5,019 bases of DNA from Gammaproteobacteria bacterium (GTDB lineage Bacteria; Pseudomonadota; Alphaproteobacteria; UBA828). Where the stretch lies: the NCBI GenBank assembly GCA_002714015.1, contig PAWF01000004.1, positions 15,454-20,472 of the forward strand, given 5' to 3'. Numbering within the stretch: position 1 is the stretch's first letter; each line of letters begins with the position of its first letter. Shown piece by piece: positions 1 to 5,019 of this stretch. The translations under genes and the position numbers were made by a program. Under the pieces are notes generated by a model, which saw nothing but the letters and a program-made list of their open reading frames with translations, did no database searches and had not been told where the DNA came from.

Positions 1-543
1 CAATCAGAACGAATGGGTACAGACGTAAGTAGAGAGGGCGTCCAGAGGGATCTTCTTCCCCTAATTGAAGGAACAACTGTTACTACAAAACACGGGACTA
101 TAAAAACTGACCATATATTATTTATTGCCTCAGGCGCATTTCACTTATCAAAACCTTCAGATTTACTGCCTGAGTTACAAGGGAGACTACCCATTAGAGT
201 TGAGTTAAAAGCCCTTACCCGTGACGACCTGAAACAAATTTTAACTGAGCCAGAAAATAGTCTTATTAGGCAATATATCGCTTTACTTAGCACTGAAGAG
301 GTTAAATTAGAATTTTTAGATGAAGCTGTTAACGCCATTGCTGATCTAGCTGCAGAAGTTAACCAAAAAGTAGAAAACATAGGCGCCAGAAGACTACACA
401 CAATATTAGAAAAGTTGCTTGAAACAATCAGTTTTGAAGCCACCGATTGTTCAGGAACTACTATAAAAATAGATGCAGCATATGTTCAATCTCAAGTATC
501 GGATTTAGCAAAGGATTCTGATTTAAATAAATTTATCCTTTAA
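1..543 (+). CDS. hslU: ATP-dependent protease ATPase subunit HslU (ClpY), C-terminal part
   Basis: HslU is the AAA+ unfoldase that feeds proteins to the HslV peptidase in the cytoplasm. The reading frame is open from base 1, so the gene enters from the left; 180 C-terminal residues are present of about 440 typical for the family. The Walker A and B motifs would lie in the missing part. Visible landmarks, numbered from base 1, are [13 protein letters not shown] (8-20) and [11 protein letters not shown] (37-47), the sensor-1 region. Next come [13 protein letters not shown] (57-69), which carries the arginine finger, and NIGARRLHT (126-134), the sensor-2 region. The C-terminus LNKFIL corresponds to the tail that docks into HslV and activates it. 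ATG at base 13 is an internal methionine, not the start. hslV would be expected just upstream, outside the window. The gene converges on the minus-strand cluster. Confidence 0.97.
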   Translation, partial: QSERMGTDVSREGVQRDLLPLIEGTTVTTKHGTIKTDHILFIASGAFHLSKPSDLLPELQGRLPIRVELKALTRDDLKQILTEPENSLIRQYIALLSTEEVKLEFLDEAVNAIADLAAEVNQKVENIGARRLHTILEKLLETISFEATDCSGTTIKIDAAYVQSQVSDLAKDSDLNKFIL

Positions 544-781
544 GCAATCAACTTATATAATCATAAAAATGTTTTCCTAAGTTTATTAGGGATTATTAAT
601 AAATAGCTTATATTACTCGGATAATTTAAATACTTTGGCAAGATTTTATGGATAAATATATAAATACCCAATGTGGGATCGATAAACTAAATAAATTAAG
701 ATCAGCTAGCGGTCGAATAGCAAAAATAAGGCTTTATTGGTTTATTATTATAGCTTCAATTAGAGATAGAATTCTCAAATT
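544..781. other. Convergent intergenic region, AT-rich, no supported gene
   Basis: These 238 bases separate the 3' end of hslU from the 3' end of the DUF1232 gene, so termination in both directions is expected here. I see only weak hairpins. One is at 574-592. Another, at 725-738, is a 5-bp A/T stem (AATAA/TTATT); read on the minus strand it is followed by a short T run and might help end the minus-strand transcript. A 45-codon plus-strand frame at 648-785 lacks a ribosome binding site and runs into the end of the DUF1232 gene, so I do not call it. I see no tRNA, tandem repeat or mobile-element end. Confidence 0.6.
574..592 (+). terminator. Weak candidate hairpin downstream of hslU
   Basis: Beginning 31 bases after the hslU stop, the plus strand can fold into a 7-bp stem (TTCCTAA with TTAGGGA, one G-U pair) around the loop GTTTA. 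The bases after it are A/T-rich (TTATTAATAAA) but are not a clean T run. The stem is AT-poor only in two or three positions, so it would be marginal as an intrinsic terminator. It is listed because nothing better lies between the two convergent genes. Confidence 0.25.
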
Positions 782-1120
782 TTAATAAGGTTTTCCTCTA
801 ATTCTTTTCCAAATTTGAATGATTGAGAATTCTTCTTGCGCACTTTTTGCGTGTTCACGACAATCATTTATTACTTCTTCTGGAGTTAATTTCATAGCAA
901 GTTTAAGTCCAAGAGAAATAATTATTAGGTCATCTAACATACCAAGAATGGGTATAAAGTCTGGTATTATATCAATTGGTGATGCTGCATACAAAAATAG
1001 ACATATCAAAATAATTTTGACATACCAAGGGGTCCGTTTATCTGTAAAAACGAGTGCCATTGTATGTAATTCAACCAACAGTGAGGCTATTTTTTCCTTT
1101 GCTTTTGAAATCAGAGCCAT
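782..1120 (-). CDS. DUF1232 (YkvA-like) small membrane protein
   Basis: This 112-residue protein carries the DUF1232 signature SPIDIIPDFIPILGMLDD (47-64). It sits between two hydrophobic stretches, about 33-47 (VKIILICLFLYAASP region) and 63-77 (DDLIIISLGLKLAMK region). That pattern suggests a short inner-membrane hairpin. The N-terminus is lysine-rich and amphipathic, and the C-terminus is charged. The family is widespread in bacteria and its biochemical function is not known to me, so none is assigned. The ATG at 1120 is preceded by GGGAA about 6 bases away, and the frame upstream offers no better start. The gene begins 26 bases after the smr stop, so it is probably the last gene of the same transcript. 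It is convergent with hslU. Confidence 0.88.
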   Translation of the reverse strand: MALISKAKEKIASLLVELHTMALVFTDKRTPWYVKIILICLFLYAASPIDIIPDFIPILGMLDDLIIISLGLKLAMKLTPEEVINDCREHAKSAQEEFSIIQIWKRIRGKPY

Positions 1121-1146
1121 AAAAATTTCCCGATTTATGGAATAAA

Positions 1147-1725
1147 TTAATTATCCCTTTGACGCCGAAGGAGTAAATAATAAGCACCTAAGCCTCCATC
1201 TTGAGACTGTGCTTGTTCAATAGCTAAAACATGATGCCTAAGATCAGGCTGATTAATCCAATTTGGCAAGCCTCTTCTCAGTACTCCCGTAGAGTCACCA
1301 ATAGATCCTTTACCTGTTATCACCAGTACACACCTTTGACCCAATTCTCTAGAATTTTCTACAAAATTACGAAGAGCGTCTTGCGCTTGTTGTTGATTAT
1401 AACCGTGCAGATCAAGACGATTTTCAATTTTTAGTTTGCCACGCCGTAAACGAATAGCTGTACGTCTATCAAGGGAAATAGACTTTCCAACAACTAGGTC
1501 CATTTCTGTAGATGGAGTTATTTGTTTATCAATTATACTTTTTCTTAGACGATTATTGGTCTTTGTTGAGGGTCGTTTAGATATGGGTTTAGTATCATAA
1601 TTATCATATTCAATCTGTTGTATTTTATCAGTATTAGCAGGTGTCACATCACTGACAACTTGTTTCCAAAGCTTGGCTTCTGTTTCTTTAAGCTTACGAC
1701 CCTCTCTTTGTCGATTTTTACTCAT
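1147..1725 (-). CDS. Stand-alone Smr-domain protein (putative nuclease)
   Basis: This is a 192-residue protein with a C-terminal Smr (small MutS-related) domain from about residue 100. The key motifs are LDLHG (104-108), the ITGKG turn (136-140) and GGLGAYYLLLRR (177-188). Smr domains are known as endonuclease or RNA-cleaving domains related to the C-terminus of MutS2. Small stand-alone versions are common in proteobacteria, with substrates that are mostly undefined. The first 100 residues are highly charged, low in hydrophobic content and probably disordered; the start MSKNRQREGRKLK is strongly basic. The ATG at 1725 lies 11 bases after the lutC stop, with only a weak AAG ahead of it, so translational coupling to lutC is plausible. 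In alphaproteobacteria this gene often neighbours mltA; here lutABC lies between them. Confidence 0.93.
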   Translation of the reverse strand: MSKNRQREGRKLKETEAKLWKQVVSDVTPANTDKIQQIEYDNYDTKPISKRPSTKTNNRLRKSIIDKQITPSTEMDLVVGKSISLDRRTAIRLRRGKLKIENRLDLHGYNQQQAQDALRNFVENSRELGQRCVLVITGKGSIGDSTGVLRRGLPNWINQPDLRHHVLAIEQAQSQDGGLGAYYLLLRRQRDN

Positions 1726-1736
1726 CTTAATTGATT

Positions 1737-2444
1737 TTAATCCTTATCAAGGATAATTATGTGTAAACTACGTGGTCCGTGTGCTCCTAATTCCATTTTT
1801 TGCTCGATATCCGCTGTTCTTGAAGGTCCAGTTATTAAGTTAATAGTTCTTGGAAAGAGAAATTCTTGGTTTTTTTCTACTTTGTTCCTGATTTTGTTAA
1901 AACCTTCTTCATAAGAGCCAACTATACGTTCAGCTGGTAATATAACTATATGTGTATCACATACAAAATTGAGTGAGCTGGGATGATGGTGACCTGAATG
2001 CATCAACAATGTTCCCGTTTCAGCAAAACCAAAAGTTGCACTAGTTATTGAAACTTGATCCTTTTCATCTGGTTTTCCTCGACGTAAAGTCAGCATAGAA
2101 GAATCATCCCAAGGAAAAGCATCAAGATCAGCATCAGGTGCCATCACAATATTTGTTGGAAGATTATTACTCGCTAAATATTTTGTTACTGCCTTTGGAA
2201 CATCGTTTATATTATTTATAAAATCTACTGTTGAACTTACCGCCTGCGCATATCGTGCAAACATTTGAATTTTTTCTGAATGAGACAAATCAGAACGTTT
2301 AGGTATAATATTTTCAGTATAGGGCTTAACAATCTTATTTTCAGAAGAATGGAAGGGATTTTTTTCTGGAGTTTTGCCTAAAGCTAAACGAATTGAGTCT
2401 AGTATTTTTTCCCTTGCTATTAAATTTTTTTCACTACTTTCCAT
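1737..2444 (-). CDS. lutC: L-lactate utilization protein LutC (LUD domain)
   Basis: LutC is the third component of the LutABC complex that oxidises L-lactate to pyruvate. The 235-residue protein is close to the usual size of about 240. Its LUD domain fills the C-terminal half. Conserved segments are FAETGTLLMHSG (140-151), VCDTHIVILPAERIVGSYEE (161-180), the ITGPSRTADIE segment (204-214) and GAHGPRSLHIIIL (220-232). The N-terminal helix, beginning ESSEKNLIAREKILDSIR, is typical of the family. I chose the ATG at 2444: the frame is open to 2516, but those extra 24 residues lie inside lutB, look unlike LutC, and the family start matches MESSEKN. The gene overlaps the end of lutB by 11 bases (2434-2444), indicating translational coupling. 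It has no cysteine cluster, as expected for LutC. Confidence 0.95.
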   Translation of the reverse strand: MESSEKNLIAREKILDSIRLALGKTPEKNPFHSSENKIVKPYTENIIPKRSDLSHSEKIQMFARYAQAVSSTVDFINNINDVPKAVTKYLASNNLPTNIVMAPDADLDAFPWDDSSMLTLRRGKPDEKDQVSITSATFGFAETGTLLMHSGHHHPSSLNFVCDTHIVILPAERIVGSYEEGFNKIRNKVEKNQEFLFPRTINLITGPSRTADIEQKMELGAHGPRSLHIIILDKD

Positions 2445-3852
2445 TTTGACGCATCCAAAGTTCCATAAATGTTTTTCCTTCAGAGGAAGGTAGATCACGA
2501 CTTTTAGTCCAGGCATTTATTCCTGGAAAAAATGCTATGTATCCTTTTCGTTTAGAAAGTAGATAAATTAGTCTTGTACTAATTTTTAAAAGAATATAGT
2601 ACAGGCGGGGGTGTTTCAAAAAGAAATTCCAAGCTTTTAGTGTGAACCGATGTCTTTTACCAACTATATTATCCGAAAAAGCTTTCTCCCTAAGGTGGCG
2701 CATCATTCCAGGCAGCGGAATATCCATAGGACAAACAGCTTCACAACGACCACAAAATGTAGAAGCTTCTGGGAGGCTTCCAGAAACCTCGAGTCCGATA
2801 ATAGAAGGAGTTAATACCGATCCCATGGGTCCAGGATAAACCCAATCATATGCATGTCCGCCTATAGATTTATAAACTGGGCAATGATTTAAACAAGCAC
2901 CACAACGGATACACCTGAGCATTTCACGTAAAGGACCAGCTAACATTTCAGAACGTTTATTATCGAGTAGAACCACATGGAATTCTTCTGGTCCATCTAA
3001 ATCACTTGCTTGGCGTGGTCCAGTTGAGAATGTATTGTATGTTGTAATTTCAGTTCCGGAAGCTGTGCGCGCAAGTAAACGTAAGTAGGTTAATCCATCT
3101 TCTAAAGTGGGAACTATTTTATCAATACTTGCAACTACTATATGAATTCTTGGAAGAATTTGTGTAAGGTCACCATTTCCTTCATTTGTTGCAATTACAC
3201 TTGTTCCAGTTTCAGCAACGAGGAAATTTGCACCCGTAATCCCGATTTCAGCTTCAAAAAATTTTTTTCTCATAACTTCTCTAGCTTCGCGACACATTTC
3301 ACCTATTTCAGACAGTCGTCTTGTTTTTTTATAAGAGTTATGATGCTCATAAAAAAGTTCTGCTACTTCTTCTTTTGTTTTGTGTATTGCTGGCGCAGTG
3401 ATGTGACTTGGAGGCTCATCAGCTAACTGAATGATATACTCTCCTAGGTCTGTTTCTATTGGTTCTATACCATGATGTTCTAGGTATTTATTTATACCAA
3501 TCTCTTCCCCTATCATCGATTTACTTTTAGTAACTTTTTTGGCATTGACTGATTTACAGATCCCAAGAATTATCTCACATGCAGCACTACCATCAACGGC
3601 CCAATGAACTTTTCCACCTGTTTCTTCACATTTCTCACTGAATGCTTCTAAATAATGATCTAAATTAGCTAAAGTATGATCCTTTCTGGATTTAGCATCT
3701 GCCTTTAGGAGATCATATTCTGGCATTTGTCCTATTGCACGACCACGAGAATCTACAAAATCACGTCGCATATTTCCCATAGCTAGCTGAAGTTTGGAAT
3801 TGGATAGGGCATCCTTAGAATTTTTACGTAAATTAGTGGGTTGCATTTTCAT
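2434..3852 (-). CDS. lutB: L-lactate utilization iron-sulfur protein LutB (LUD plus 4Fe-4S domains)
   Basis: This 472-residue protein matches LutB/LldF along its whole length. An N-terminal LUD domain spans about 70-298; landmarks are LVAETGTSVIATNEGNGDL (211-229), RIHIVVASIDKIVP (235-248) and the TFSTGPRQASDLDGP segment (274-288). A ferredoxin-like region follows, with C314, C317, C320 and C324 (CIRCGACLNHCP), then C367, C370 and C374 (CGRCEAVCPMDIPLP). Between them lies GGHAYDWVYPGPMG (331-344). The C-terminal extension (about 395-470) resembles the LutB/LldF C-terminal domain and ends in SRDLP...TFMELWMRQN. Electrons from lactate are thought to pass through these clusters. The start ATG overlaps the lutA stop in an ATGA arrangement, with AAGG about 10 bases upstream. 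A second ATG two codons in is an alternative start. Confidence 0.97.
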   Translation of the reverse strand: MKMQPTNLRKNSKDALSNSKLQLAMGNMRRDFVDSRGRAIGQMPEYDLLKADAKSRKDHTLANLDHYLEAFSEKCEETGGKVHWAVDGSAACEIILGICKSVNAKKVTKSKSMIGEEIGINKYLEHHGIEPIETDLGEYIIQLADEPPSHITAPAIHKTKEEVAELFYEHHNSYKKTRRLSEIGEMCREAREVMRKKFFEAEIGITGANFLVAETGTSVIATNEGNGDLTQILPRIHIVVASIDKIVPTLEDGLTYLRLLARTASGTEITTYNTFSTGPRQASDLDGPEEFHVVLLDNKRSEMLAGPLREMLRCIRCGACLNHCPVYKSIGGHAYDWVYPGPMGSVLTPSIIGLEVSGSLPEASTFCGRCEAVCPMDIPLPGMMRHLREKAFSDNIVGKRHRFTLKAWNFFLKHPRLYYILLKISTRLIYLLSKRKGYIAFFPGINAWTKSRDLPSSEGKTFMELWMRQNGK

Positions 3853-4631
3853 TTCTTTGAAACCTTGCTTTTAATAGGTTCCTTTGTATCACCAATACCT
3901 GAAACATCAGTTGTGCCAGCCATTACCTCGGCGATATGACGTACCTCAATATCATTTTTTTCTCTAGCTATCTTGCCTGCTATATTCAGTAAGCATCCCA
4001 TATCACCAGATAGAATCATATCAGCTCCGCTACGTACTATTGATTCTGTCTTGTTTTTTACCATATCTTCTGAAATTTCTGGATACTTCACGCAAAATGT
4101 GCCCCCAAAACCACAACAAACATTTGATGCATCATGTTCAACCAATTTTATGCCTTGTAAAGAATTCAGAAGTTCACGTGGTTGTTTTTTAATTCCTAAC
4201 TCTCTGAGCCCTGAGCAGGCATCGTGGTAAGTCACATGATGAGGAAAACTTCTAGGTATTTTCCGCAATCCTATTACATCATATAAAAAACTAGTAAGTT
4301 CAAATGTTTTGGTGGCCAAAGTATCCGCTTTTTCCTTATAAACTTTGTCATTTTGAAGTAGTTGGGGATAATGTTTGATTAACATGCTAGCGCATGATCC
4401 TGATGGAACAACAACATAATCATAATTTTCATAAGTAATGATTGTATTTTTAGCTGCACTTATCGCTGAGCTTCTATCCCCTGAATTATATGCTGGTTGT
4501 CCACAACAAGTTTGTTGAATCGGAACATCTACTATACAACCTGATTCTTGTAATAGCTTTATTGTGGCAAATCCTACAGAAGGCCTAAACAAATCAACAA
4601 GGCAAGTAACAAAAAGACCTACTTTAAGCAT
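3849..4631 (-). CDS. lutA: L-lactate utilization protein LutA (CCG-domain iron-sulfur protein)
   Basis: LutA is the cysteine-rich subunit of the lactate-oxidising LutABC complex and is related to GlcF and HdrB. The 260-residue protein holds two CCG domains, the type that binds Fe-S clusters. In the first, C10 lies in LFVTCLVDLFRPSVG, C42-C43-G44 in TCCGQPAYNSG, and C80 in PSGSCASM. In the second, C139 lies in YHDACSGLREL, C172-C173-G174 in VCCGFGGTFC, and C213 in GDMGCLLNIAG. The ATG at 4631 is chosen because LutA proteins begin M(L)KVGLFVTC. A GGGGGAG run stands just before it, though unusually close to the codon. An in-frame ATG at 4652 has no ribosome binding site and would add seven atypical residues. 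The last 20 or so residues are lysine- and serine-rich and poorly conserved. The stop overlaps the lutB start by 4 bases. Confidence 0.96.
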   Translation of the reverse strand: MLKVGLFVTCLVDLFRPSVGFATIKLLQESGCIVDVPIQQTCCGQPAYNSGDRSSAISAAKNTIITYENYDYVVVPSGSCASMLIKHYPQLLQNDKVYKEKADTLATKTFELTSFLYDVIGLRKIPRSFPHHVTYHDACSGLRELGIKKQPRELLNSLQGIKLVEHDASNVCCGFGGTFCVKYPEISEDMVKNKTESIVRSGADMILSGDMGCLLNIAGKIAREKNDIEVRHIAEVMAGTTDVSGIGDTKEPIKSKVSKK

Positions 4632-4633
4632 TT

Positions 4634-4640
4634 CTCCCCC
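4634..4640 (-). promoter_or_regulatory. Ribosome binding site of lutA
   Basis: On the minus strand the sequence GGGGGAG ends two bases before the ATG at 4631. GGGGG can pair with the anti-Shine-Dalgarno CCUCC through one G-U pair, at a spacing of four bases. This is tight but workable. The run is the only purine-rich, G-rich stretch in the gap and supports 4631 rather than 4652 as the lutA start. Confidence 0.55.
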
Positions 4641-4674
4641 AGAGTTAATCATACTTGAATTTCATAAGAATAGA

Positions 4675-4708
4675 TTAGACCTAAATTGAGACCGATAATT
4701 AAGTCTAA
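4675..4708. promoter_or_regulatory. 10-bp inverted repeat between mltA and lutA (operator or terminator candidate)
   Basis: TTAGACCTAA (4675-4684) and TTAAGTCTAA (4699-4708) form an inverted repeat with one mismatch and a 14-base spacer. On the minus-strand RNA the mismatch becomes a G-U pair, giving an unbroken 10-bp stem. AGACC occurs at 4677-4681 and again at 4689-4693, a second, direct-repeat signal in the same place. The element starts 18 bases after the mltA stop and ends 44 bases before the lutA ATG. It could be a binding site for a lactate-responsive regulator, or a weak terminator for mltA, since the bases after the stem on the minus strand are T-rich (TCTATTCTTATG). I could not identify a convincing -35/-10 pair. 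Confidence 0.4.
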
Positions 4709-4725
4709 ATTAAAAAGAATTTATA

Positions 4726-5019
4726 TCACTTAGGTAATAAAACCCAATAACGACCTGTTTCTTTCATGCGTCCCGCAATTAGTCCGGCTTTATTACCAGA
4801 CCCAATAAATAAATCACCTCTTACTATTCCACGGATTGCCCCTCCTGTATCTTGTGCAACCACTAAACGAGAGATATCTTTTTTTTCTATAGAGTTTACT
4901 TCGGGCAATTTAGTTTCAATCCAGATTGGAAGGCCAAAAGTAAAATATCTTCTATCTATTGCTAACGAGCGACCCTCAGTTAAAGAAACCCCCTGTGCGC
5001 CTATAGGACCCAGTGTTGT
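4726..5019 (-). CDS. mltA: Membrane-bound lytic murein transglycosylase A (MltA), C-terminal part
   Basis: MltA cleaves the glycan strands of peptidoglycan, forming 1,6-anhydromuramic acid ends, in the periplasm at the outer membrane. The frame is open to the window edge, so the gene continues beyond base 5019; 97 C-terminal residues are present. Read from the edge, the protein begins with GPIGAQGVSLTEGRSLAIDR (4-23), a stretch highly characteristic of MltA. It continues through the 3D domain: LVVAQDTGGAI (52-62), RGDLFIGSG (66-74), AGRMKETGRYWVLLPK (82-97). The Asp of AQDTGGAI and that of RGDLF are the conserved acidic positions of this domain, the first being the likely catalytic residue. 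A TTG at 4906-4908 falls inside the domain and is an ordinary leucine codon. In alphaproteobacteria mltA commonly precedes smr; here a 94-base gap and lutABC follow. Confidence 0.96.
   Translation of the reverse strand, partial: TTLGPIGAQGVSLTEGRSLAIDRRYFTFGLPIWIETKLPEVNSIEKKDISRLVVAQDTGGAIRGIVRGDLFIGSGNKAGLIAGRMKETGRYWVLLPK

Noticed and set aside
141..443. Minus-strand open frame inside hslU
   Set aside because: It is antisense to the highly conserved HslU C-terminal domain and has no recognisable features.
648..785. A 45-codon plus-strand frame starting MDKYINTQC with a hydrophobic stretch, in the gap after hslU
   Set aside because: There is no Shine-Dalgarno sequence before the ATG, the composition is what AT-rich intergenic DNA gives by chance, and its end overlaps the DUF1232 gene. 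Conservation in relatives would be needed to revive it.
819..1145. Long plus-strand open frame opposite the DUF1232 gene
   Set aside because: It is the antisense shadow of a gene with a clear family signature; its own translation shows no recognisable domain.
2445..2516. A 24-residue N-terminal extension of LutC
   Set aside because: It would sit wholly within the lutB coding region, and the translation before MESSEKN does not look like LutC; the later ATG fits family length and usual operon overlap.
2729..2752. Second LutB cluster motif shows only three cysteines, which might suggest a lost ligand
   Set aside because: As far as I recall, the CxxCxxxCP form is the normal pattern at this site in LutB/LldF proteins, so it is not a defect of this gene.
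3142..3426. Plus-strand open frame opposite lutB, and similar ones at 1231-1434, 2642-2839 and 3973-4230
   Set aside because: All lie antisense to well-supported genes and give cysteine/serine/phenylalanine-rich translations typical of reverse-strand artefacts.
4389..4394. LutA first CCG motif ends CASM instead of CxxC
   Set aside because: LutA/YkgE-type proteins usually have a single cysteine at this position, so it is family-typical.
4726..4908. Reading the mltA fragment as a complete 60-residue gene starting at TTG 4908
   Set aside because: The frame stays open to the window edge and the upstream residues match MltA, so the TTG is an internal leucine codon.

Overview
The window looks like chromosomal DNA from an AT-rich alphaproteobacterium, most likely free-living. 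The HslU fragment reads like alphaproteobacterial HslU, and the hslU / smr / mltA neighbourhood is one I associate with that class. The lactate-oxidation genes argue against a reduced intracellular parasite. This placement is inference: there is no rRNA or other marker gene here.

Layout: the plus strand carries only the 3' end of hslU (1-543), the unfoldase of the HslUV (ClpYQ) protease. A 238-base AT-rich convergent intergenic region follows (544-781), with only weak hairpins. Everything else lies on the minus strand. Read in the direction of transcription it is: the 3' end of mltA (lytic transglycosylase, 5019-4726), a 94-base gap containing a 10-bp inverted repeat, then lutA (4631-3849), lutB (3852-2434), lutC (2444-1737), a small Smr-domain protein (1725-1147) and a DUF1232 membrane protein (1120-782).

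How the genes work together: lutA, lutB and lutC encode the iron-sulfur/LUD-domain complex known from Bacillus subtilis to oxidise L-lactate to pyruvate. They appear in the canonical A-B-C order and are translationally coupled (a 4-base overlap, then an 11-base overlap). The smr gene starts 11 bases after lutC and the DUF1232 gene 26 bases after smr, so all five are probably on one transcript. mltA could read through into lutA, or lutA could have its own regulated promoter in the gap.

All proteins belong to known families, and I found no sign of a previously undescribed system, mobile element, CRISPR array or RNA gene. The points most worth a second look are the position of lutABC between mltA and smr, and the inverted repeat just upstream of lutA.
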